NCBI RefSeq assembly: GCF_026230105.1
Contig: NC_079474.1
Span: 34,796,294-34,860,293 of the forward strand
Direction: 5' to 3'
From: Diorhabda sublineata
Lineage: Eukaryota; Arthropoda; Insecta; Coleoptera; Chrysomelidae
DNA length: 64,000 nt
The notes below the pieces were generated by a model. That model was not told the origin of the DNA and searched no databases. It was given only the letters and a program-made list of their open reading frames with translations. The position numbers and the translations under genes are program-made. Shown here piece by piece: positions 1 to 11,153 of this stretch. The number at the start of each line of letters is the position of its first letter. Position 1 is the stretch's first letter.

Positions 1-129
1 AGGTAGATGCTTTTGAGTTTCCAACCATTCCTTAATAATTTTTATATCTCGAAAAACGGATTCTTTCGATTTACCGGACAATTTTCTAATTTCATCGCGA
101 TCGGTGATTAGTACAGTTTCAGATTTCAT
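1..129 (-). CDS. CRAL-TRIO domain protein, first coding exon (partial, runs off left edge)
   Basis: The minus strand opens with ATG at 129 and reads 43 codons (start MKSETVLITDRDEIRKL, end KEWLETQKHLP) to the window edge. 128 of the 129 bases match the first exon of the complete CRAL-TRIO gene at 6,407-6,535; the single difference is synonymous (a Gly codon). The match continues upstream of the ATG to about 176 with one more change. This is therefore the first exon of a tandem paralogue about 6.4 kb downstream, in the same orientation. CRAL-TRIO proteins bind small hydrophobic ligands such as tocopherol or retinoids; the ligand cannot be told from this N-terminal piece. The rest of the gene lies outside the window, so its integrity is unknown. 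Confidence 0.85.
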   Translation of the reverse strand, partial: MKSETVLITDRDEIRKLSGKSKESVFRDIKIIKEWLETQKHLP

Positions 130-1048
130 GGTATCAAAACAAACTGGTTAATATCAACGCAATTTTTACTTAAATATCGCCTTGATAGAAACAAGCCAAG
201 TAATAAAACAATAAAAAACCAATAAAACATGCAAATTAGCGTACAATTAAAACACAAATTATGTGAAATGATATCATGAAAACGTATTAGATATTACAAA
301 ACATCTACTACGTGCTTGTTTTCAAATCTATTTCCTTCTAATTTTTATTTATAAATAACTGTATTGGTGATTTTATATGTACCAGTGAATTTGAGTGATG
401 ATTTGTGCCTTTTTAAACCTTCTGGTACTCAAAGTTATTAGAAACAATCACTGTTTCTCCCTCGTACTTAAGAAGATCTGTGTCTTGTACAGTTTATGGT
501 GTTGAACAAAGTCCAAGCAAGTCTGAAGATGAAGAAATTGATACAGAATTTACATCTACTGGAAGTTCTCCAGCACCGAATTTGATTAACCAAACGAAAC
601 TTAATGATTGGATCTCAAGACTGACAAAATGGAATCGGAGACTCCTCATTACCAAAGATTAATCTGTACAGTTTTGGAATGAATATGATGGAAAATGATT
701 AAAAATTACTAAAAAGAAGACGAAAATAATGATAAGATCACTAGACTATGACGATTTATCGAAAACTAAGTAGATAAGGACTAGAATAGTTTACAAATAC
801 CAACTAAAGAATTTTATATAGGTGTAGAACTAAATAAAATATTCAAAGAATTACTAAAAACAACTAAAAAGACTAAAAATACAATACAATAAAATCAAAA
901 ATAAAATAAAATGAAGAAAGAATTGAAAGTAGCAGTAAAAGAATGTGATTAAGATGAAAAAATTGAAAAAAACATAAACGAAATACATAAAGGAGAAAAA
1001 GATGTATATTACGAAAATGTATAACATGTTTTTGACATATTTCAAACA
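130..1048. other. Intergenic spacer between the two CRAL-TRIO paralogues
   Basis: The first ~47 bases repeat the 5' flank of the neighbouring paralogue. The rest is AT-rich, with a short open stretch at 480-662 (listed separately) and an A/G-rich tract from about 680 to 1,000 rich in the words ACTAAAAA and GAAAA. No further gene is seen. Confidence 0.6.
480..662 (+). pseudogene. Short decayed ORF, possible mobile-element-associated protein fragment
   Basis: A 60-codon open stretch without an ATG start (GTG at 480) encodes an acidic, Ser-rich head (SKSEDEEIDTEF) followed by PNLINQTKLNDWISRL and TKWNRRLL. From memory, the second part resembles a repetitive insect protein in which a 'PxLIxQxxLNDLxRDL' block precedes a 'SRLxxWNLL' block. 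If so, the middle of that block is deleted here. Stops follow immediately. The resemblance is weak and unverified, so a chance ORF is possible. Confidence 0.25.
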
Positions 1049-4000
1049 TCAATCGGTGTCTATTTTTTTGAAATTTCCATAGTACCCCAAAAGTTCATCG
1101 TTTTTCAATTTTTCCGGTCGTAGTTTTTCGTTAATTTCCATTTTTTCTAACTCGTCAAATCTATCTTTGTATTCCATAAATTTGACTTTCCACATTGCTA
1201 AAAAAATTGATGAATATCGATAAAATTTTTGTATGTAAGCACATTTTGATATACCTTCCAGTTCATCTAAGGATTTTTCTTGACCACCTAAATCGCTTGG
1301 TAATATATCAATTGGAAAATGTTTACCAATAGATTCGATCGTTGGATATACGTGAAACTGAAATTATAACTCATTGAGCTGTGAAAATAATAAGAAACAC
1401 ATTCTATAAGTGGAGAGATATGGAAAATAGTTTCATTGCATCATGATGAAAATATCAGCTGCAGATTTATTACCTCATCTCTCTACTTGGTATTGCAGAA
1501 ATTCAAACAAGTATATCACAATGAAGGTGTTGGATTTTGATGAACTTCCATCCTCCTCGGATGTTCTTAACTAGGTACAAAGACGATTTTTATAAGCTAA
1601 ATCCATCAGCACAAACAATTATGGTTAAAGACTAAATCGAACAATGCTTGCGGGAAACCTAGAGAAATTCCAATAGTCCTGCAAGAGCTGAGATCACAAC
1701 GAATCCTCCTCTTTATCCAGGGACTGTCAGCAAACAAAAACCACGAAATCTATTATTCAAAAATTATCGGTTTCTACTACAATGACAAAAAAAGGGAAAA
1801 GAAAAAGCCAAGGCTCTCAAAGATAGTCCAAGACCTTTTCCTTCCTCATTAAACAACGGTTTTAACGGTGCTTAATCGAAAGGATCGTCGAATCTGCGAC
1901 TGGCCGCGAGTCGATTCACTGGAGCCATCTGGCAGCGAAATCAAACCTTCCTGTTGGGCTGGTTTTGGATCATATTCTAATTCGTCGAAAGGTTCAAATC
2001 ACAATGACTTTTCAAAGAAAATCTTCTCGGGGAAATGCGGCGATCCCGGATCCTAATGTTGACCAAGAAAACCTGCACTTAGGGGTTGAAATTATGATTA
2101 ATTCGTAATAATCCCTGAAAAATTCTCGGCGTATGTTTTTTATTAACTTGATTTCAAATCGATTTTTTTGTATTTATGTTTTCGTCGAATATACTTACTC
2201 TTTCATTTAGCTTGCTGCTCAAGAAACTTTTGAATAGATTCAAAAAATTAGTCAAATAATTTGGACAGTTAAACATAAATATTCCTTTCATTCTCAGACT
2301 ATGTACTTTCTGAAAATTAGCTTAAATCAATTATGAAATTTCGAAATTGGGATGTTGATGATACCTCCATGGCAAGAGCTACTTGTTTCAAAATTACGGG
2401 TGTGTTTTTGGCCGCCATGGCGAAGCTGATGTGCTTCAGATCTGCTAGGACAATGTCGCCCATTGTGAGATCTTCTTGAGCTCTTATTTCGTAAATATTA
2501 TTGAGGTAATGAGCGTAGATTTTCCGTATATCCACGATGTCATCCACGTCTTTATATCTGAATAAAATTATTCTTTCCTTTGATGGGGTTAATTGTGGCA
2601 AAGGAAACATGTAACTGAAATTGTTTTTGAAATGTTGCATTACCAAAAATAAGATTTTTTCATGGAGCTTAAATTTGGAAAATAGTTACGGAAAGGATTT
2701 TGAAAATTGGGTAAAAACGACAATAAAGGATTATTGAAATAACTTAATAGATTAGGATTTAAAAATAATTGGTATTGAGAAATCTTAGAAGGACTATACA
2801 GGATCAGAAACCACGATATACTGAAAATAATTAATAAAGAATTACTAGATTTAAATCGAAGTAGAAAAGTCCAATTAAGACTGGATTAAATGTTAAAATA
2901 ACTAAGAAAGGCTCAGAAAGAAACGATGGTGTCAGACAATAACTAAAAAATAGAAAAAAAGGACAATAAAGGTCAAAAAATATTTAAAAAAGGGTCATAA
3001 ACGAAGAAAAAATGAATTCTATATAAAACTATAAACGGCTAATTAAAATTAAACAAGATTGGAGAAGAGAAGATATGATAAAAGAACAAAAAAGTCAAAA
3101 AAAATGTCTAAAAATGACTACGAAAAGTTGAAAGGATAAAAAAAAGAGAAAATGAAGTTCAAAATACAAATGAAATATTTAGTAAAAGTTTAGAGAAGAT
3201 GATAGACAGGAAGAGTACTCAAAAATTGCTAAAAATTGGTAGATAAATAACAAAAAAAGAAAATTTAGTTCTAAATTCAAATAAAAAAATCTGATAAAAA
3301 GTGGAAAGGACAAAAAAATGGCCAAAAAAGAGAAAAACAAAAGAAATACATGGAACTCAAATACAGTCTAAAATGAGTTGAAATATAAAAAATACTTAAA
3401 GGAGCTGAAAACACTTGTAATGACTGACAGGAAGTAGAAAGGACTAACCACGAATAACAAGGACTAAAATAAAATAAAACTAAAAAAAAAATAAGAAAGA
3501 AACGAAGAAATATTCAAAAAAGACTCAGTAGGAGTAAAAAGGAGTAATAGGGGGAGAGAACTCATAAAATGTCTTCCAGGATTAAAAAAAAGAAACAAAA
3601 AGAGGACTAAATAGGACAAGGATTGGGTTTAGACGAGTTTGGTAAGGATCAGAAATGACTAAAAGTTGATAAACAATCCTAAGCAAAACTGTAAAAAGGC
3701 GTGAACAATAAAAAGGATTAAAGGATCAAAAAAAAGTAAATGTCTGAAAAAATCACAAAAAAAAGAATGGAAAAAACTCAAATAGAGAAAGAAAAAACAT
3801 CGAAAAAACTCGACAAATCACAAAAAAATTATAAAAATTACTTGAAAGTAATAAATTAGAACCTGATAGAATTTTAGTTTACAAAATTCTGATAAGGACT
3901 AAAAATAATATTAGATACTCAAAAATACCAAAATTTTTTAGGAAATATCGAAAAAATCGTAAAAATTACTTAGAACCTGATAGGATTTATTGCGCAAAAA

Positions 4001-6535
4001 GTCTGATAAGGACTGAAAATAATATTTAGTACTAACAAGGACCAAAATATTCTGAAAAATAACGAAAAAATCGTAAAAATTAATTAGTACCTGATAGGAT
4101 TTATTGCACAAAAAGTCTGATAAGGACTGAAAATAATATTAAATACTAACAAGGACCAAAATATTCTGAAAAATAACGAAAAAAATTACTTAGAATAAAA
4201 CATTCTAAGGGATAACGAAAAAATCGTAAAAATTAATTAGAACCTGATAAGATTTATTGCGCAAAAAGTCTGATAAGGACTGAAAATAATATTTAGTACT
4301 AACAAGGACCAAAATATTCTGAAAAATAACGAAAAAATCGTAAAAATTAATTAGAACCTGATAAGATTTATTGCGCAAAAAGTCTGATAAGGACTGAAAA
4401 TAATATTTAGTACTAACAAGGACCAAAATATTCTGAAAAATAACGAAAAAATTGTAAAAATTACTTAGAATAAAGCATTCTAAAGGATAACGAAAAAATC
4501 GTAAAAATTAATTAGTACCTGATAGGATTTATTGCACAAAAAGTCTGATAAGGACTGAAAATAATATTAAATAGTAACAAGGACCAAGATATTCTGAAAA
4601 ATAACGAAACAATCGTAAAAATTACTTAGAATAAAGCATTCTAAAGGATAACGAAAAAATCGTAAAAATTAATTAGAACCTGATAAGATTTATTGCGCAA
4701 AAAGTCTGATAAGGACTGAAAATAATATTTAGTACTAACAAGGACCAAAATATTCTGAAAAATAACGAAACAATCGTAAAAATTACTTAGAATAAAACAT
4801 TCTAAGGGATAACGAGAAAATCGTAAAAATTAATTAGAACCTGATAAGATTTATTGCGCAAAAAGTCTGATAAGGACTGAAAATAATATTAAATACTAAC
4901 ATGGACCAAAATATTCTGAAAAATAACGAAAAAAATTACTTAGAATAAAACATTCTAAGGGATAACGAAAAAATCGTAAAAATTAATTAGAACCTGATAG
5001 GATTTATTGCGCAAGAAGTCTGATAAGGACTGAAAATAATATTTTAATATTTAAAACTAACAAGGACCAAAATATTCTGAAAAATAACGAAAAAATTGTA
5101 AAAATTACTTAGAATAAAGCATTCTAAAGGATAACGAAAAAATCGTAAAAATTAATTAGTATCTGATAGGATTTATTGCACAAAAAATCTGATAAGGACT
5201 GAAAATAATATTAAATAGTAACAAGGACCAAAATATTCTGAAAAATAACGAAACAATCGTAAAAATTACTTAGAATAAAACATTCTAAGGGATAACGAAA
5301 AAATCGTAAAAATTAATTAGAACCTGATAAGATTTATTGCGCAAAAAGTCTGATAAGGACTGAAAATAATATTTAGTACTAACAAGGACCAAAATATTCT
5401 GAAAAATAACGAAAAAATTGTAAAAATTACTTAGAATAAAACATTCTAAGGGATAACGAAAAAATCGTAAAAATTAATTAGAACCTGATAAGATTTATTG
5501 CGCAAAAAGTCTGATAAGGACTGAAAATAATATTTAGTACTAACAAGGACCAAAATATTCTGAAAAATAACGAAAAAATTGTAAAAATTACTTAGAATAA
5601 AGCATTCTAAAGGATAACGAGAAAATCGTAAAAATTAATTAGTACCTGATAGGATTTATTGCACAAAAAGTCTGATAAGGACTGAAAATAATATTTTAAT
5701 ATTTAAAACTAACAAGGACCAAAATATTCTGAAAAATAACGAAAAAATTGTAAAAATTACTTAGAATAAAGCATTCTAAAGGATAACGAAAAAATCGTAA
5801 AAATTAATTAGAACCTAATAGGATTTATTGCGCAAAAAGTCTGATAAGGACTGAAAATAATATTAAATACTAAAAAAGACCAAAATATTCTAAAAAAGAT
5901 CGAAGAAATCGTAAAAATTATTTAGAATAAAATATTCTAAAGAAAAAATTATTTAGAACCTGATAGGATTTAATGCTTAAAAAGTCTAATAAGGATTGAA
6001 AACTGTATTGAATACTAAAAGGGGCCAAAATATTCTAAAAAAAAAACAAAAAAAATTGCAAAAAAAACCAATTGCTCTCAAAGTATTGACAAGAATCAAA
6101 TAAATTAATTTATGACATACACTTTTTTATAAACTTCTTCTAAATTTGGTGTAGATGGATTCACGTTTTGGTACATATCCGGTATAAGATTTCTCAACGT
6201 ATAGTACATATCCAAATTTTGTTTCGTTTTCTCTATACTGAATTTACAATTATTCAAAAAGAATTCGATCAAATTATCACCTGCAACAAATATTTTCTCT
6301 CTTCAAATTATCATTCATTTCATCCCATAGGATGGTTGATAATTAAGCCAACCATAACCTAACTTTTTATCATTATCGATATGAATATTGACTTACTTGG
6401 AATTTCAGGTAGATGCTTTTGAGTTTCCAACCATTCCTTAATAATTTTTATATCTCGAAAAACGGATTCTTTCGATTTGCCGGACAATTTTCTAATTTCA
6501 TCGCGATCGGTGATTAGTACAGTTTCAGATTTCAT
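1049..6535 (-). CDS. CRAL-TRIO domain-containing (alpha-tocopherol-transfer-like) protein, six exons, 303 aa
   Basis: Soluble lipid-transfer protein of the insect CRAL-TRIO/TTPA-like family, which carries a hydrophobic ligand in a Sec14-type pocket; the ligand here is unknown. Exons on the minus strand: 6397-6535, 6121-6280, 2365-2614, 2199-2309, 1255-1357 and 1049-1197. All introns are GT-AG, and the reading frame closes exactly at every junction (intron phases 1, 2, 0, 0, 1). Introns are 116, 3506, 55, 841 and 57 bp. Residues 20-75 form the CRAL-TRIO N-terminal helical region (NNCKFSIEKTKQNLDMYYTL). Residues about 95-255 form the lipid-binding lobe, with GDIVLADLKHISFAMAAK, the FNCPNYLTNFLNLFKSF helix, and the HVYPTIESIGKHFP...LPSDLGG stretch. 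The tail has the family-typical NEKLRPEK and LLGYYGNF. Length is normal for the family, and no stops or frameshifts were found. The ATG at 6535 is conserved in the paralogue at 129. Confidence 0.94.
1358..2198. other. Intron 4 of the CRAL-TRIO gene, with a GC-richer block of unknown origin
   Basis: Most of this 841-bp intron is ordinary AT-rich sequence. About 1,860-2,060 is clearly richer in G+C than its surroundings and includes a BamHI-type GGATCC and a 62-codon open stretch on the plus strand that I do not recognise. It may be a decayed insertion. No splice signals suggest an extra exon. Confidence 0.4.
2650..3850. other. Purine-rich low-complexity part of intron 2
   Basis: The plus strand is dominated by A and G, built from irregular variants of GGACTAAAAA, AAAGGACT and TGAAAA. 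There is no coding potential. The same texture recurs at 680-1,000, 6,750-9,060 and 57,970-58,500. Confidence 0.6.
3860..6010. repeat. Minisatellite in intron 2 of the CRAL-TRIO gene (short ~113 bp and long ~153-168 bp units)
   Basis: About 15 copies of a unit containing the landmark AACCTGATA(A/G)GATTTATTG, followed by GTCTGATAAGGACTGAAAAT and GGACCAAAATATTCTGAAAA. Spacing between landmarks is either about 113 bp or about 153-168 bp. Long units carry an extra ~48-bp segment with ACTTAGAATAAAACATTCTAAGG, itself an imperfect hairpin (CTTAGAAT/ATTCTAAG). Identity is highest in the middle and decays at both ends, as expected for unequal exchange. The whole array is intronic and is transcribed if the gene is. 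Confidence 0.88.
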
Positions 6536-7950
6536 GGTATTAAAACAAACTGGTTAATATCAACGCAATTTTTACTTAAATACCATCGTTGACGCAAACA
6601 AGTCCATAATTCGAAAACATGGTACATTGGCGTACAATTGAAATATAAATCGTCGAAATTATAGAAAAAATTCCTGAATAAATCTGTTAGCTTCGATTGG
6701 GCGTAGATAATTGAATGAAAAGAAAAAATTACTATAAAAACCACTTAAAAAAACCAATAGTATTATAAATTATGATTGGAAGGGATAATGAATCAAAGAA
6801 AGTTGAAGAATAAACCATAATTTACCCACAAATGTATTAAAGAAAGCTCGAAAGAACTGAAATAGATTTAAAAACTGATTAGAAGAAATGAAAAAAAGAC
6901 TAAAAAGGATTTGAAAACAAGTAAAATGAAGAAATTACTAAAAACAAGTCGAAGAATGATCCAAGAAAAGTATTAAAAAGATTGAAGAAAACAAAATGAA
7001 ATAAGAAACATTTCAAAATAACCATAAAAAGGATAGAAATGGACTGAAATTTATTGAAAGAAAAAAATTTCTCGAGCGAACTCAAAGAATAATTGTTAAA
7101 AACTGATAAATATCAAAAGGGAATGAAACAAAATGAAAAAGAATTCAAAATATGATAAAAACGGAGCGAAAAATACTAAAAACAAGATTATAATTTACAC
7201 AAAAATTGATTGAAAAGGGATTGGATGAACTAAAATAGATTTTAAAACTGACTAAATAGTGGAAAATATTAGAGAAGAAGGGTAGAAAGAACTAAAAAAG
7301 CAATGACTAGGGCTAGAAATAGGAATAAACAATCTGATAAAGACAGACAAACAAACAAAAACGGATAAAAAGTCTGACAAAAATTAAGAACTCAAAACAT
7401 CGTGAAACTAACCAGAAAGGAATTTACCCAAAAATTGATTGAAAAGGGCCAAAAAGAACTGAAATAGTTTCTAAAACTGACTAAAGAGTGAAAAATCAAC
7501 GACTGAAGAAGAGTGAGAAGAACTGGGACTAAACAAGTCGGATGAAGGCTGAAAAATGACAGAAAGAAATAAAGTGGAATGGGAAACTATTAAAAATTAG
7601 TAGGAAAGAATAAAAAAAGACTAAAAAGGAAAAAATACTTAAGGAACATCAATGAATGATTGAAGATGAATAAAAAGAAATAAGCAGGATTAGAAATAGG
7701 GCTAATAGAGCTGCTAAGTATGAAAAATATCAAAGAGAAACAACATAAAATAAAAATAATAATGACAAATGACAAAAACGGAAAATAACTAAAAACAATT
7801 TGAAAATATAGAATATAATGAATATAGAGTATACAAAAAAATAGAATTCACCTAAAAATTGATAGGAAAAGACCAAAAACAATTAAAATAGATTCTAAAA
7901 CGGACTAAAGGGTAAAAACTACTATATGGGAAGGAAATGGACTCAATAAA
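6536..7950. other. 5' flank of the CRAL-TRIO gene grading into purine-rich repeat-like sequence
   Basis: 6,536-6,590 is shared with the flank of the paralogue at 130-176 and probably includes the 5' UTR or promoter; no clear TATA box is visible. From about 6,750 the plus strand becomes A/G-rich with scattered ACTAAAAA-like words. No gene is seen. Confidence 0.5.
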
Positions 7951-8690
7951 GTGAATTACTATAAATAACAGGAAGAAACAAAATGAAAAGAGAAAGAATT
8001 GAAAATTAGTAGAAAAACTACTAGATAAGAAGAGAATAGACTCAATAAACGACTGAAAAGGAGTGAATTACGATAAATAACAGGAAGAAACAAAATGAAA
8101 AGAGAAAGAATTGAAAATTAGTAGAAAAACTACTAGATGGGAAGAGAATGGACCCAATAAACGACTGAAAAGAAGTGAATTACGATAAATAACAGGAAGA
8201 AACAAAATGAAAAGAGAAAGAATTGAAAATTAGTAGAAAAACTACTAGATAAGAAGAGAATAGACTCAATAAACGACTGAAAAGGAGTGAATTACGATAA
8301 ATAACAGGAAGAAACAAAATGAAAAGAGAAAGAATTGAAAATTAGTAGAAAAACTACTAGATGGGAAGAGAATGGACCCAATAAACGACTGAAAAGAAGT
8401 GAATTACGATAAATAACAGGAAGAAACAAAATGAAAAGAGAAAGAATTGAAAATTAGTAGAAAAATTACTAGATGGGAAGAGAATGGACTCAATAAACGA
8501 CTGAAAAGAAGTGAATTACGATAAATAACAGGAAGAAACAAAATGAAAAGAGAAAGAATTGAAAATTAGTAGAAAAACTACTAGATGGGAAGAGAATGGA
8601 CCCAATAAACGACTGAAAAGAAGTGAATTACGATAAATAACAGGAAGAAACAAAATGAAAAGAGGAAGAATTGAAAATTAGTAGAAAAAG
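7951..8690. repeat. 112-bp tandem repeat, 6.6 copies
   Basis: GTGAATTACGATAAATAACA begins at 7951, 8063, 8175, 8287, 8399, 8511 and 8623, a period of exactly 112 bp. Copies alternate between two variants (GATAAGAAGAGAATAGACTC and GATGGGAAGAGAATGGACCC), implying a 224-bp two-unit step in part of the array. Copies are nearly identical, so expansion was recent. Confidence 0.92.
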
Positions 8691-9600
8691 GAATAAGAGA
8701 TTAAAAACAACTAAAAAAAGAAAAATTACGTAAAAAATGAAATGAAAAAATTTAAATAGAATCGAAAAACTGACTAGAGAAGGAAAAAAACTAGATGGAA
8801 AGGAAATGGGCCCAAATAAAGACTGCTAAAATGTAAACACTACTAAAAATAAATGATTAGTACTAAAAACAAGACTTATAAAGACTGAAAAATATCTCTA
8901 AGGAACAAAATGAACTTAAAATTATTTAGGAGCGACGAGAAACTTAAACATGTGTCGAAAAGTAGAACTAAAAAGAAATAAGACTGAAAAAGTTTGACAA
9001 GGACTAGAAAGTATCAAAAAACAACAAAATATATTTGCAAGGACTAATACGCACTGAAACTCTATATAATTAACTTCCGTATGATAATTATTAACCTTTG
9101 AAATTCATTTTTGTTGTGAAATTTCTTAGAATTTATTCAAATTAAAAATAACTGTCTGGTTGGATATTTTGTTCAATTATTTTTAGAAATACACGATATA
9201 TATATGAAATTATATCAATAACAACAACAACAAAGAATATATCAACAATTTTTTATTTATTTTTATTTGGTAACTTCCACAAAACATCACCTTGAAATAT
9301 GTTAATAATTTTAACAATTCAACGAATATTTTTAATTAATTTAGATGCAACATCATTTTTAATTAATCTGTTTATAAAAAATTGGAATAATCATGAATTG
9401 AGGGGGCGAAACCTACCAAAAAATTCATCTAATTTCGAAAGAGAGCGCCACTGAAAATCATATCTCATAATATTAAAATTTCAATTGACTTTGAACAGCC
9501 TGAAAAAACAACTAAAAAACAACAAAGGGAATTTAAAAGAAAACAGACATCGTAAAATATTTATTTGTATAAATAGTAAATTTATTGAATAAAATTAGAA
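8691..9600. other. Spacer: purine-rich to about 9,060, then plain AT-rich
   Basis: The A/G-rich texture ends near 9,060. There is a short AAC microsatellite around 9,220-9,235. The stretch nearest the gene at 9,623 includes a minus-strand AATAAA (plus TTTATT at 9,581-9,586), the likely polyadenylation signal of that gene. Nothing else is seen. Confidence 0.55.
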
Positions 9601-9622
9601 TTGATAACATATAAATAAATGC

Positions 9623-9982
9623 TCAAACGCGCGGAAACCTCTCGTCGGGATATTGAGTGAAAAACGCTTCCCAATCATTCCTATTTTCACAACTCCATCT
9701 TCTTATTTCCCTTCCGCTCCGGTACTCAGTGCACCAAGTACCAGTAGCGTCTGTTAGAACGCCGGTCGGATCGGTACACAAACATTTCGGTCTTCGTATA
9801 GTATTACAGTTAGAGATCACTTTCGATACCAATCCGTAACATTTGTAACCCGATTTGGGATCGTTTCTAGCCTCGTAATTATCCAAACAACGACAATCTT
9901 CTTTGTTTGTTATCCTGATGGGAAAAGAAGTCACGAACGTCACTGCGGCCGCGAAGGTGAAGTAAATCAAGTATATCTTCAT
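9623..9982 (-). CDS. Secreted eight-cysteine protein A (unrecognised family), 119 aa
   Basis: Small secreted protein of unknown function. Residues 1-19 are a clear signal peptide (MKIYLIYFTFAAAVTFVTS). The mature chain has eight cysteines, at 30, 32, 48, 59, 67, 69, 84 and 98. The tail is acidic and aromatic: RRWSCENRNDWEAFF then YPDER. Eight cysteines in the pattern CxC-x15-C-x10-C-x7-CxC-x14-C-x13-C suggest four disulfides. Two paralogues lie at 27,647 and 28,268. The coding region is uninterrupted. TTCCAG sits just before the ATG (AG at 9984-9985), suggesting a 5' UTR intron acceptor as in the paralogue at 28,268. AATAAA follows the stop by about 40 bp. I know no named domain with this pattern; extracellular defence, odorant or cuticle-related roles are all open. 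Confidence 0.85.
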   Translation of the reverse strand: MKIYLIYFTFAAAVTFVTSFPIRITNKEDCRCLDNYEARNDPKSGYKCYGLVSKVISNCNTIRRPKCLCTDPTGVLTDATGTWCTEYRSGREIRRWSCENRNDWEAFFTQYPDERFPRV

Positions 9983-10070
9983 TCTGGAAGGAAGAAACTA
10001 TGTCAAGGTCCAATTAAGATCATATATAAAAAAAAACTGTACAGAAAATAGAAAGAAATGTTTGTTTTAT

Positions 10071-10256
10071 ACAGGGTGTCCCACGACGAGTTTAAACTAT
10101 CTGTATATGGCAAAGTACTAATAGTAGAATCATGCAAATTACTACATTTGGGTTTTAAGATATAATCTTTTTAACTAAAATATTTTCAAAGATGGCCGAC
10201 TTCCGGTTCTACCGGAAGTTGACTGTAACTTTGTTATTTTACATAGAACACCCTGT
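10071..10256. mobile_element. Short MITE-like element with ACAGGGTGT inverted termini
   Basis: The element starts with ACAGGGTGTC at 10,071 and ends with ACACCCTGT at 10,248-10,256, giving 9-bp perfect inverted termini. It contains a strong internal hairpin CTTCCGGTTCTACCGGAAG near 10,200-10,219. It has no coding capacity. Its right terminus is shared with the larger palindrome that follows. Confidence 0.55.
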
Positions 10257-11153
10257 TTATTAATAAATTATAGAAATCTACGTAAAATTTTATTATACTT
10301 TTGCCTAAGAACTTTTTTCGAAAAATGCATACTTCTTGAGTTATTAATTTTTTTGTAAAAAATTTGACAGTTACAGACCCTTATAAATTATTTTTTTACG
10401 ACGATACTCCTAAAGATATGAAAATGGTTTCTGTTCGGTTGATTCTAGCAAAGTCAGACTTATTTGAATCTATGTTGAAAAATCTTTTATTTTATACAGG
10501 GTGTATATAAAAAGTGTTCAAAGTTTAACTTCATATATATCAAATTTCTTTATTTTTTTAAATAGAACCACCCGGTTTTTTTTATTTTAATACCTTCAGG
10601 GGTAAGAAATAAGGCAAGTTCATGTCTACTTTCCTATACCTAAACCACACCGTTATCCAGATATTAAATATTTTCTGTAAATTTTTAGAAATACAGGTGT
10701 GGTCTAAATTTTCAAAATTTACAAAAAAAATTAATATCTGGATAACGATAAGGTTTGATTATAGAAAAGTATACATGAATTTGCCTTATTTTTTACCTGT
10801 GAATGCATTAAAATAGAAAAAACCGGGTGGTTCTATTTAAAAAAAAATAAAGAAATTTGATATTTATGAAGTTAAAGTTTGAACACTTTTTATACACACC
10901 CTGTAAAAAATAAGAAATTTTTCAACATAGATTCAAATACGTTTGATCTTGCTTAAAGCAACCGAATAGAAACCTTTGTCATATCTTGAAGGGTATCCTC
11001 GTAAAAAAGTAATTTATAAGGGTCTGCAAGGGTTAATTTTGTTTACAAAAAATTTAATAACTCAAAAAGTATGTATTTTTCGAAAAAAGTTTTTAGACAA
11101 AAGTATACTAAAATTTTACGTAGATTTCTAAAATGTATTAATATACAGGGTGT
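10248..11153. mobile_element. Nested palindromic (foldback) element, ~906 bp
   Basis: The left half reads as an imperfect inverted copy of the right half, centred near 10,700. The outer ends are ACACCCTGT (10,248) and ACAGGGTGT (11,145). Inside, an inner pair ACAGGGTGT (10,496) and ACACCCTGT (10,896) delimits a 409-bp core that is itself palindromic: TTATCCAGATATTAA on the left pairs with TTAATATCTGGATAA on the right, and ACCACCCGGTTTTTT pairs with AAAAAACCGGGTGGT. This looks like one foldback element inserted in, or nested with, another of the same terminal type. The open stretches across it are shadows of the repeat. Confidence 0.75.

Noticed and set aside
9657..9839. 60-codon plus-strand ORF overlapping eight-cysteine gene A
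   Set aside because: Antisense shadow of a signal-peptide-bearing gene with two paralogues.
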